Source: an uncultured delta proteobacterium | GTDB lineage: Bacteria > Desulfobacterota > Desulfobulbia > Desulfobulbales > Desulfocapsaceae | Direction: 5' to 3' | DNA: 63,330 bases | NCBI GenBank assembly: GCA_903901335.1 | Contig: CAIUQR010000073.1 | Span: forward strand, 1 to 63,330 | Shown: one piece after another, positions 18,574 to 25,992 of the stretch | Numbering within the stretch: position 1 is the first letter of the stretch | Layout: each line of letters begins with the position of its first letter | Position numbers and translations under genes: made by a program | Notes under the pieces: generated by a model | Told to the model about the DNA's origin: nothing | Databases searched by the model: none | Seen by the model: only the letters and a program-made list of their open reading frames with translations

Positions 18574-19449
18574 ATGCATCCGAGAAAGAAGGAGGCGCGG
18601 TTCAGGCAGACGGCCATGGTCTGTTTTTCTCTTGCTCTGTTGTTTTCCCTCTCTTCCTGTTCTTCCCTGTTGACCGGCATGATCGAACCAACGGTCGGCA
18701 ACCTGCAGAAACAGACGGATCTGGACCTGGTCTGCGAAGGGGCGCCCGCTTATCTGCTGATGATCGACAGCATGATCGCCTCCGACCCGGACAATCCAGC
18801 CCTCCTGCAGATTGGAGCGAAATCCTACAGCGCCTATGTGGCGGCAATGACGGAATGCGGCGCAAGCGAGGACAGGATCGCGGCCATTGCCGAGAAGGCC
18901 CGGCTCTACGGGACCACCCTTCTCGCCCGCATTCTCCCCATCGCCCCGAAGGATTCGCTGGATGCCTTGCACCAGGCGCTGCAGGGCAGGAACACATTCG
19001 ATGTCCCGGAACTTTTCTGGGGGGCGCTTGCCTGGACGACCTGGATCCGGCACCAGCATGGATCACCGGCATCCATTGCCGATTCGGTAAAAGTCGAGAG
19101 GATCATGCTCCGGCTTTTAGAACTCGATGAGACCTTTCAGCAGGGAAGCGTGCATCTTTTTTTCGGAGGGTATTATGCGGCTAAACCCCAGATGTTTGGG
19201 GGCAGACCGGATTTGAGCCGGATACATTTCGAAAAGGCCCTGATGATCTCTCAACACTCGTTTCTGCTGGTCCAGACGACCTATGCCGAGACCTATGCCC
19301 GCCTTGCCGCAGACAAGGACCTGTACGACAAACTCCTGAAAGAGGTAGTGGACTTCCAGCTGACAGAGGCTCCGGACGCAGCCCTCAGCAACCAGATTGC
19401 CAAGAGAAGGGCAAAAAGACTCCTGGCCGATGGTTATTTTGCAGAATAG
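18574..19449 (+). CDS. TRAP transporter TatT-family lipoprotein
   Basis: 291 aa, an accessory component of some TRAP transporters. The N-terminus is a lipoprotein signal (LLFSLSSCSSLL, cysteine about residue 28). The rest is helical with TPR-like repeats, and family-like stretches include DLDLVCEGAPAYLLMIDSMI and ALAWTTWIRHQHGS. In characterised systems the T component is a periplasmic trimer that associates with the P subunit. It starts 12 bp after rpoN and is followed by dctP, dctQ and dctM, so it belongs to that transporter. Confidence 0.88.
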   Translation: MHPRKKEARFRQTAMVCFSLALLFSLSSCSSLLTGMIEPTVGNLQKQTDLDLVCEGAPAYLLMIDSMIASDPDNPALLQIGAKSYSAYVAAMTECGASEDRIAAIAEKARLYGTTLLARILPIAPKDSLDALHQALQGRNTFDVPELFWGALAWTTWIRHQHGSPASIADSVKVERIMLRLLELDETFQQGSVHLFFGGYYAAKPQMFGGRPDLSRIHFEKALMISQHSFLLVQTTYAETYARLAADKDLYDKLLKEVVDFQLTEAPDAALSNQIAKRRAKRLLADGYFAE

Positions 19450-19509
19450 GTGCGCTTTGACATTTTTCGTCCTCAAAAAAAACGACTATCCGAACTCCCG
19501 GAGGTTCCC

Positions 19510-20562
19510 ATGCATCGCCTGATGAGTGTGCTTATCACTGTCCTTTCCGTGTTGCTTTGCTGCTCCTCATGGGCCGAGGCCAACGCCAAATACTCCTTCA
19601 AGATCGCCAGCCTCGCCCCGGACGGATCCGTATGGATCAAGCAGTTCCATGAATTTGCCAAAGAGGTCGCTGAAAAGAGCAATGGGGAGATCGAATTCCG
19701 GATCTACCCCGGCGGGATCATGGGAGACGACCAGGCGATGTACAGAAAATTACGGGTGGGCCAGTTGCACGGTGGCGGCTTCACGATGACCGGGATTGCC
19801 GATGTGGTCCCGGATTTCCGGGTTATGTCCACCCCGTTTTTCTTCCGCTCTTATGAAGAGGTGAATAAGGTTCGTGATGGTCTGGTCCCTTTCTTCAAGA
19901 AGAAATTCAACGAGGCCGGCCTGGAGTTCGTCGCCATGACCGAGGTCGGCTTCATCTATACGATGTCCACCGAACCCAAGCTGTCCATTGACGACCTGAA
20001 GAAAAGCAAGAGCTGGGCGCCTTCCGGAGACCCGGTGACCGCCACCTTTCTTGCCAACCTGGGAATCACCCCGATTCCATTGTCCATCCCGGATGTCCTC
20101 ACCTCCCTGCAGACGGGTCTGGTCGATACGGTCTTCAATTCCCTTTACGGCTCTATCGTCCTGCAATGGTATACAAAGGCGCGTTATATCACCGACATCC
20201 CTTTCGGCTATGCCTACGGTGTCTTCCTGCTGGACCGGAAATCTTTTTCGAAGCTGCCTGAAAAGTATGCCGAACTCGTCCAAGCCACCGCCGATAAACA
20301 CTTTTCCGCTCTGATAGACCAGACCCGAAAAAGCAACGAGGAATCGCGTCAGGTCCTGGAACAGAGCGGTGTCGCCTTTGTCAAGGCTGAGTCCGGAATT
20401 ATCAAGGAATCAGAGGAACAAAGAGACAAAACGGTACAGCAGCTCCGGGGAAATGCATTTTCTGCCGAGGCCTACAACATCGCGGCCAAGATACTGGAAA
20501 ACTCTCGGAACGCCGGACCTACCAAGACATCAGATGATACCCGCTCCCCGACCAAAAAATAG
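19510..20562 (+). CDS. TRAP transporter substrate-binding subunit (DctP family)
   Basis: Periplasmic solute receptor, about 350 aa, with a signal peptide (residues 1-25, ending WAEA). The domain begins KYSFKIASLAPDGSVW. Typical stretches are EFRIYPGGIMGDDQAM, FFFRSYEEV and ALQTGLVDTVFNS-like SLQTGLVDTVFNS. The in-frame GTG at 19450 is rejected in favour of ATG 19510, which has GGAGG at the right distance and a proper signal sequence. It captures an organic acid or related anion for DctQM; the substrate cannot be read from sequence. Confidence 0.92.
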   Translation: MHRLMSVLITVLSVLLCCSSWAEANAKYSFKIASLAPDGSVWIKQFHEFAKEVAEKSNGEIEFRIYPGGIMGDDQAMYRKLRVGQLHGGGFTMTGIADVVPDFRVMSTPFFFRSYEEVNKVRDGLVPFFKKKFNEAGLEFVAMTEVGFIYTMSTEPKLSIDDLKKSKSWAPSGDPVTATFLANLGITPIPLSIPDVLTSLQTGLVDTVFNSLYGSIVLQWYTKARYITDIPFGYAYGVFLLDRKSFSKLPEKYAELVQATADKHFSALIDQTRKSNEESRQVLEQSGVAFVKAESGIIKESEEQRDKTVQQLRGNAFSAEAYNIAAKILENSRNAGPTKTSDDTRSPTKK

Positions 20563-21058
20563 CCGTTTTTCGCGACTGGCAAGGATCGAAGAGTCTATTC
20601 TCGGCCTCTTCCTGGTCCTGATGATTCTGCTGGCCTGTGTGCAAATCCTCTTGCGGACCGTGTTTTCCAGCGGACTCTCGTGGGCTGATCCCTTGCTGCG
20701 GTATCTGGTTTTATGGAGCGGTCTTCTCGGAGCCGCCATGGCAACCTCTCAGGGCAAACACCTTTCCTTAGATATCATCAGCTTCCTTGTCCCGAAATCT
20801 CTAAAACCCTGGCTCCATATAGTAACCAATCTCTTCTCAGCCACCGTGGCGGCATTCCTGACCTGGGCGGCCTATCTCTTTATCCGCAGCGAAATGGAGT
20901 TCGGCAATGCCCAGCTCCTTTCCGTTCCGTCCTGGGTCTGGAATCTGATTTTTCCGATCGCCTTTGCGCTCATCACCTTCCGTTTTGTGATGGCCGCCTG
21001 GACGACGGCGGCAACCATCCGGTCCTTGAAAAAAACCCCCGGCAGCCGCACATCATGA
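20534..21058 (+). CDS. TRAP transporter small permease (DctQ family)
   Basis: About 174 aa with four predicted transmembrane helices (around residues 17-40, 50-66, 85-110 and 130-152), typical of DctQ. The start ATG 20534 overlaps the dctP end by 29 bp; the frame runs further upstream but only as a shadow of dctP. The conserved WADPLLRYLVLWSGLLGA and GKHLSLD motifs are present. Its stop overlaps the dctM start (ATGA). Confidence 0.92.
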   Translation: MIPAPRPKNSRFSRLARIEESILGLFLVLMILLACVQILLRTVFSSGLSWADPLLRYLVLWSGLLGAAMATSQGKHLSLDIISFLVPKSLKPWLHIVTNLFSATVAAFLTWAAYLFIRSEMEFGNAQLLSVPSWVWNLIFPIAFALITFRFVMAAWTTAATIRSLKKTPGSRTS

Positions 21059-22320
21059 GCATCCTCAAGCTGATAACGCTCCTGCTCGCGCTGCTGGGAT
21101 CTCCTTTGTTTATTGTTATTTCCGCCCTGGCTTTACTTTCCTTCCATGCCGTCGGGATCGACCTGTCGGTGATCGTCATCGAAATGTCACGCCTGGCCGA
21201 CACCCCTTTGCTCGTGTCGCTGCCCCTCTTCATCTTTGCCGGCACGCTGCTTTCGGAAAGCGGCACACCGGGACGGATGCTCAGACTCTCAAGATTATTG
21301 CTGGGCTGGCTGCCCGGAGGGCTGGCGGTCATCTCACTGACTGTCTGCGCGGTCTTCACCGCCTTTACCGGCGCTTCGGGAGTGACCATCGTCGCCCTTG
21401 GCAGTCTGCTGCTGCCTGCTCTCCTGAAAGATGGCTATCCTGAACGTTTTTCCCTGGGCCTCCTGACCTCTTCAGGCAGTCTCGGTCTGCTCTTTCCGCC
21501 CAGTCTGCCCTTGATCCTCTACGGGGTCATCTCCGAATCACGCATCGACCATCTCTTTCTCGCCGGTATCCTGCCCGGCATGTTCATGCTCCTGCTGCTC
21601 ATTATCTACTCCATGTTTAAAAGCCCGGCAAGACCGGCAACCACGGTACGATATTCCGGGAGGGAAATCCTGGCCGGACTTACCGAGTCCGCATGGGAAA
21701 TCCCCCTGCCGGTCATCATTCTCGGCGGTATCTATGGCGGATTTTTACTGGCAAGCGAGGCGGCAGCGGTCACCGCCCTCTATGTTCTGATTATCGAAAC
21801 CTTCATCTACAAGGATGTCTCGATCTCGCAGCATCCCAGGATCATGGGGAAATCAATGATGCTTTTCGGCGGCATCCTGGTGATCCTGGCGGCGGCCAGG
21901 GCCACCACCAATTTCCTGGTCGACCAGGAGGTGCCGGTTCATCTTTTTCATTTCATCCGTAATCATATCGACAATAAATACACCTTCCTGCTGCTGCTGA
22001 ATATCTTTCTGCTCATTGTCGGTTGTATGCTCGACATCTTCTCGGCCCTGGTCCTCGTCCTCCCGCTTATTCTCCCCATTGCCAAAGGGTACGGAATCGA
22101 TCCTATCCATCTCGGCATAATCTTTCTGACCAACCTGCAGATAGGCTACAACTCACCCCCGCTCGGACTCGATCTCTTTCTGGCCTCCTACCGTTTTGAA
22201 CGGCCGATCACCACACTGTACCGAGCCTCCCTGCCCTTTCTGGCCGTGCTCTACCTGACCCTGGCAATCATCACCTACGTGCCGTGGCTGAGCCTGATAT
22301 TCATCCGGCTTTGGGGATAA
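21055..22320 (+). CDS. TRAP transporter large permease (DctM family)
   Basis: About 421 aa, the 11-12 helix transport subunit of the Na+-driven TRAP system. ATG 21055 overlaps dctQ by 4 bp; the longer open frame from 20713 is antisense-phase noise over dctQ. LFIFAGTLLSESG, FTAFTGASGVTIVALG, GSLGLLFPPSLPLILYG and the C-terminal NLQIGYNSPPLGLDLF are family signatures. It ends the plus-strand run; the following gene converges on it. Confidence 0.94.
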   Translation: MSILKLITLLLALLGSPLFIVISALALLSFHAVGIDLSVIVIEMSRLADTPLLVSLPLFIFAGTLLSESGTPGRMLRLSRLLLGWLPGGLAVISLTVCAVFTAFTGASGVTIVALGSLLLPALLKDGYPERFSLGLLTSSGSLGLLFPPSLPLILYGVISESRIDHLFLAGILPGMFMLLLLIIYSMFKSPARPATTVRYSGREILAGLTESAWEIPLPVIILGGIYGGFLLASEAAAVTALYVLIIETFIYKDVSISQHPRIMGKSMMLFGGILVILAAARATTNFLVDQEVPVHLFHFIRNHIDNKYTFLLLLNIFLLIVGCMLDIFSALVLVLPLILPIAKGYGIDPIHLGIIFLTNLQIGYNSPPLGLDLFLASYRFERPITTLYRASLPFLAVLYLTLAIITYVPWLSLIFIRLWG

Positions 22321-22343
22321 AAAGAATTAATGGCCTTCCCCCG

Positions 22344-22811
22344 TCAATCCCCCATCTCCGCCATGAAATCGTCGAGCATACCCTCCAGTGCCAGCTTATG
22401 CTTGGCCTCTTCCTGGCACAGCATTTTAAAGACCTTTTTCGCTTCATCTTTCACTGCACCGTTCAGGCAGTCATTATAGAAGGCCAAGGCCTTCTCTTCT
22501 TGCTTGGCAGCGAGTATCAGGATATCCCGATAGCTCATATTCGGATGATAATCGACATCATGCATGTAGTTGCTGCGCTTGATGTCGATTATCCATTTCC
22601 AGTTATATTTGGCCAGTTCGATCTCATCACTTCCGGTTTTCAGGGCATCGAGGAGAGTAGCATGTTTTTCCTCTTCGGCGGCAAATTCCAGAAAGATCAG
22701 CTTTTTGTCGTCGAAATTTTCGCGACTGCTCATTTCACGGTAAAATACCGAAGCGTCCCGTTCCCTGCTTATGGCAAAATCGATGATATCATCCAGGCTT
22801 GTGAATTCCAT
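22344..22811 (-). CDS. ferritin-like diiron protein (rubrerythrin-type domain)
   Basis: 155 aa four-helix bundle. Two ExxH diiron motifs are visible, EEEKH (about residues 46-50) and EEAKH (about 132-136), with partner glutamates in ISRERDASVFYREM and AAKQEEKALAFYND. There is no rubredoxin domain. Such proteins in anaerobes reduce peroxide or handle iron; which one is unknown here. A GAGG-like site precedes ATG 22811. It is the last gene on the minus strand after the molybdoenzyme locus, 108 bp from the preceding small gene, and could be part of that transcript. Confidence 0.88.
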   Translation of the reverse strand: MEFTSLDDIIDFAISRERDASVFYREMSSRENFDDKKLIFLEFAAEEEKHATLLDALKTGSDEIELAKYNWKWIIDIKRSNYMHDVDYHPNMSYRDILILAAKQEEKALAFYNDCLNGAVKDEAKKVFKMLCQEEAKHKLALEGMLDDFMAEMGD

Positions 22812-22919
22812 ATATGGCCTCGTTTGAGGTAAAAATTGGCAGAACCATCGTTCTTCACGCCGGTTCCCGCTCCCGAATTGTCAGCAGTTCTTCCCGCTCG
22901 CTGAAAATGAGTACCCGCC

Positions 22920-23162
22920 TCAGGGCACGGGCCGGAGACAATCCTGCGGCAGCCGGTGGGTCCCATGGCCATCAAGGCTGACCTCGATCACTGCGTCCGG
23001 ATCATTGATGACGGTATCCGGATCGGTGACAATTCCATGGCAACCGATATAGGTGTTCATGTAGGGCTCCCAGCTTTCATCATCGCTTTTGCGATATACT
23101 TCGATACGCTGACCTTTTCTGAATTGAGACACGGCTCTCCTCCTGGCTGTAGTTGTTTCCAT
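22920..23162 (-). CDS. small conserved-looking hypothetical protein
   Basis: 80 aa, family not recognised. The sequence alternates short beta-like stretches (KGQRIEVYRK, GCHGIVTDP, AVIEVSLDGHGTHRLP) suggestive of a small SH3-like barrel, ending in a basic/proline tail. The gene directly follows the flavoprotein gene: a GTG start at 23168 would overlap its stop (GTGA) and the ATG at 23162 is two codons later. That coupling argues it is real and part of the molybdoenzyme operon. Function unknown. Confidence 0.7.
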   Translation of the reverse strand: METTTARRRAVSQFRKGQRIEVYRKSDDESWEPYMNTYIGCHGIVTDPDTVINDPDAVIEVSLDGHGTHRLPQDCLRPVP

Positions 23163-23164
23163 GA

Positions 23165-25327
23165 TCACCGCAAAGCGATATTATCCGCCTTGGAATGCGC
23201 TGCGTCTTTGCGCACGCAGGCATTACAGCGAACATCTGTGTCATGATGCGATCTGGATACCGATCTGGTTTTTTCCTGAACAAAATCGAGATACCTGGCA
23301 GGGCCGATAACCGCATCACAGCTTTGGCATCTGATCAACGGCTGCCTGTTCAAAATGGTCCCGCACAGGGACAGAATCCGTTCGTTGCCGCGATCCTCCA
23401 TGCGGATGGCATCGTTGGGACAGTTTGCGGCGCAGGCGCCGCAGAGCACACATCGTTCTTCCGTAATCCGGAAGTCAGTAGGCCCCGGATTGTCAAAATC
23501 AAAATACCCGAGCTGCAGGGCGTCGATGCCCATCTGATCCCGGCATACCCGAACGCAGGTACCACAGCGCAGACAGATATCGCAACGAAGGCACCGGCGG
23601 GCTTCCTCCCGGGTGGTATTTTCCGAGTAGCCCAACTCTACCTGCTGGAAGGTGATTCTCCGTCGCTCAGTGCTCAGCAGCGGCATTTCAGGACGCCGCA
23701 AGGTCATGCGCGAGGCCGCAGGAATATCAAGCCACTCCGTGCGCGCCCGCCGTCTTGGGACAGGAGGCAGGGTCGGCTGGGGAATCCCCTCGAAATACCT
23801 GTCAATGGCCTGTGCGGCCCGCTTGCCGCCGCCGATGGCTTCCACCACCGTGGCGGGCCCGGTGACGGCATCTCCAGCGGCAAAAACACCTGGAACAGAA
23901 GTCTCCATCGTCACTTTCCTGGCGACGATCGTGTTGCGACGGGACCACTGCAGATCAGTAATCAAGGTTAGACATTCCTTCTCAATCTGCTGACCGATGG
24001 CGGCGATAATCGCATCCGCCTCGATGAAAAATTCACTGCCTTCCACCGGCACCGGTGACAAACGATCACTGCCGTCACGTTTGACCATTTTGGCGCGAAG
24101 GCATTTCAAGGCGCTGACCCTGTCGTTGTCTCCCTCAATTTCAACCGGAACGGTCAGAAACGAGAGATGCACGCCCTCCTGCTCCGCCTGCTCCACTTCT
24201 TCCGCGTCTGCAGGCATCTCATGGCGGGTCCTCCGGTAGGCAAGGGTTACATTGTCGGCCCCCAGGCGCACGGCGGTGCGCGCTGCATCGATGGCCACAT
24301 TGCCGCCACCAATAACAATGACATTTTTGCCGGGTGTTCGGTGGTCGCCCAATGCTACCCGGCGCAGAAAGTCCACCGCGCTGTGAACACCTTGCAGCGT
24401 TTCTTCGCCGGGAATACCCAGAGTGTAGCTGCTGTGGGCGCCGATTGCAAAGAGAAAGGCCTCGAAGCCCTCCTCCTTCAGGGAGTCCATGGTGACAAGA
24501 CTGCCAAAACGGGTATTGAAATGAAAATCAACGCCGAGTTCCTGCAGCATGCCCACCTCGAGATCAATCACTTCCCGCGGCAGGCGGTAACGGGGAATAC
24601 CGACCATGGTCATGCCGCCGGCCACGGGCAACGACTCGATAACCCGTACATGGTAGCCTTTCAACGCCAGATAATAAGCCGCCGTCAGCCCGGCCGGCCC
24701 TGCGCCGATGACGGCAACCCGGCGGCCGGTATCCGGTGCCTTGGGAGGATTGCGGTACGATCGGTCGGAGAGCGCCTTCTCGGAAGAAAATGCCTTCAGA
24801 AACTTGATGGACACCGGCTGGTCGATCCTGCCCCGCACGCACATCAACTCGCAGGGCCGGGTGCAGACCAAACCGCAGACCCAGGGAAAAGGGTTGTCCC
24901 GACGGATAAGTTCGATGGCTTCAGCGTCGCGCCCCATGGCAATCAGGTTGACATAGGAGGGAATATCGATCCCTGCCGGGCAGGTCATCTGACAGGGGGC
25001 GGGAACCAGATTCTTGCAGACTCCCTCGGCGCAGTTTTGCGTTTCGATATGACTGACAAAGGTCTCTCTATGGTCCAGGAGGCTCCGGGAAAGTGCAGCT
25101 GCCAGCTCATCAATGCTTGGGGCATGGGCAAAATCCCTCAGTTCAACAAGCAGAGAATCGATCGTTTCCAGGTGTTCGCCTCCCGCCCGGCTGCTGGCCA
25201 CATCTCGAATAAGCAATTGAAGATCTTCGACAATTCTCCGGGCCCGGGGAAAACGAAGGCCATTTCCTGCCAATGCTGTTTCAAGCAATCGCAGACTTTC
25301 AGAAACCGGACAGAGTGCGTGTGCCAT
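23165..25327 (-). CDS. GltD-like FAD/NAD(P) oxidoreductase with iron-sulfur domains
   Basis: About 720 aa from ATG 25327 (MAHALCPVS, preceded by AGAGGGA); the frame reaches a TTG at 25429, which lacks support. An N-terminal helical segment leads to a cysteine-rich GltD-type [4Fe-4S] domain (CAEGVCKNL, CQMTCPAGIDIP, CGLVCTRPCELMC). Next come an FAD motif (VAVIGAGPAGL), an NAD(P) motif (VIVIGGGNVAID) and GVFAAGDAV. The C-terminus adds ferredoxin motifs (CLRCDICLRCGTCVRVC, CVLCGACAANCP) and a zinc-ribbon-like CQSC/CNAC. Family members move electrons between NAD(P)H and partner iron-sulfur proteins. Here the partners are presumably the ferredoxin and molybdoenzyme encoded just upstream. Confidence 0.9.
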   Translation of the reverse strand: MAHALCPVSESLRLLETALAGNGLRFPRARRIVEDLQLLIRDVASSRAGGEHLETIDSLLVELRDFAHAPSIDELAAALSRSLLDHRETFVSHIETQNCAEGVCKNLVPAPCQMTCPAGIDIPSYVNLIAMGRDAEAIELIRRDNPFPWVCGLVCTRPCELMCVRGRIDQPVSIKFLKAFSSEKALSDRSYRNPPKAPDTGRRVAVIGAGPAGLTAAYYLALKGYHVRVIESLPVAGGMTMVGIPRYRLPREVIDLEVGMLQELGVDFHFNTRFGSLVTMDSLKEEGFEAFLFAIGAHSSYTLGIPGEETLQGVHSAVDFLRRVALGDHRTPGKNVIVIGGGNVAIDAARTAVRLGADNVTLAYRRTRHEMPADAEEVEQAEQEGVHLSFLTVPVEIEGDNDRVSALKCLRAKMVKRDGSDRLSPVPVEGSEFFIEADAIIAAIGQQIEKECLTLITDLQWSRRNTIVARKVTMETSVPGVFAAGDAVTGPATVVEAIGGGKRAAQAIDRYFEGIPQPTLPPVPRRRARTEWLDIPAASRMTLRRPEMPLLSTERRRITFQQVELGYSENTTREEARRCLRCDICLRCGTCVRVCRDQMGIDALQLGYFDFDNPGPTDFRITEERCVLCGACAANCPNDAIRMEDRGNERILSLCGTILNRQPLIRCQSCDAVIGPARYLDFVQEKTRSVSRSHHDTDVRCNACVRKDAAHSKADNIALR

Positions 25328-25393
25328 TGTGGGTCCCTCTCTTGTGAGCTCAGATAATTGATGCCGGAGCTCAGAGTCATAAAAAGGCTTTTT

Positions 25394-25424
25394 CCCTGTG
25401 ATCGGGTGTGATCTGATCACAGGG
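25394..25424. promoter_or_regulatory. nested palindrome between ferredoxin and flavoprotein genes
   Basis: A perfect 10-bp inverted repeat (ccctgtgatc / gatcacaggg, 11-nt spacer) contains an inner palindrome TGTGATCTGATCACA (25407-25421). The inner palindrome resembles a CRP/FNR-family operator but has one base fewer than the CRP spacing. On the transcript it would be a hairpin about 65 nt upstream of the flavoprotein start. It could be an operator, an mRNA-processing hairpin or an attenuator. Confidence 0.5.
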
Positions 25425-25429
25425 GGCAA

Positions 25430-25936
25430 TCAACCAAGGTGGGCCGTCTCCTCGGCATGCCGTCTGCGCCGGAAGTCGTTCAGATCACCCACATCATCTC
25501 CAAACGAAAGGCTGCCGGTGACGCAGACGGTGACACAGGCAGGCTTGAGACCTTGGTCGACCCGGTCCTTACAGTAGTCGCATTTCACCACTTTTTTGGC
25601 CTCCTTGTGCCACTGGGGTGCACCCCATGGACAGGCCCGGATACAGGCCTTGCATCCGACACAGATCTCCTGATCGACAAAGACAATCCCGTCTTCCGGC
25701 CGCTTCTGCATGGCCTTGGTGGGACAGGCCGCCACGCACCACGGCTGCTCACAATGGAAGCAGGACATGAAGACATAGGCAGCCCTGGGTACGCCGCCCA
25801 CCATTTTAGGGCCCACCGTCATGATCTGAGTAGGCCGCGGACCCGGGGGCAGCTGCTTGTTGACCTTGCATTGTACCTCGCAGGCGCGGCAGTTTATGCA
25901 GCGTTTGGTATCCTGGGATAGATAGTATTGACACAT
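25430..25936 (-). CDS. ferredoxin-type iron-sulfur protein with four 4Fe-4S clusters
   Basis: 168 aa, no leader or membrane helix, so cytoplasmic. Sixteen cysteines form four clusters as in DmsB/PsrB/HybA-type electron-transfer subunits: C13-x2-C16-x2-C19-x3-C23; then CFHCEQPWCVAAC; CVGCKACIRAC; and CDYC with PACVTVC. A strong AAGGAG site precedes ATG 25936. It sits 56 bp after the molybdopterin oxidoreductase and is its likely electron-transfer subunit, passing electrons to or from the flavoprotein that follows. No membrane anchor subunit (PsrC/NrfD type) is present. Confidence 0.93.
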   Translation of the reverse strand: MCQYYLSQDTKRCINCRACEVQCKVNKQLPPGPRPTQIMTVGPKMVGGVPRAAYVFMSCFHCEQPWCVAACPTKAMQKRPEDGIVFVDQEICVGCKACIRACPWGAPQWHKEAKKVVKCDYCKDRVDQGLKPACVTVCVTGSLSFGDDVGDLNDFRRRRHAEETAHLG

Positions 25937-25992
25937 TATTCTTCTCCTTTATAGAACCGGCTACTAATCGGTCCACTCAGCCGTTCGTTACC

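Noticed and set aside
25328..25429. N-terminal extension of the flavoprotein from TTG 25429
   Set aside because: The extension covers a palindrome, uses TTG without a ribosome site, and ATG 25327 has a good one.
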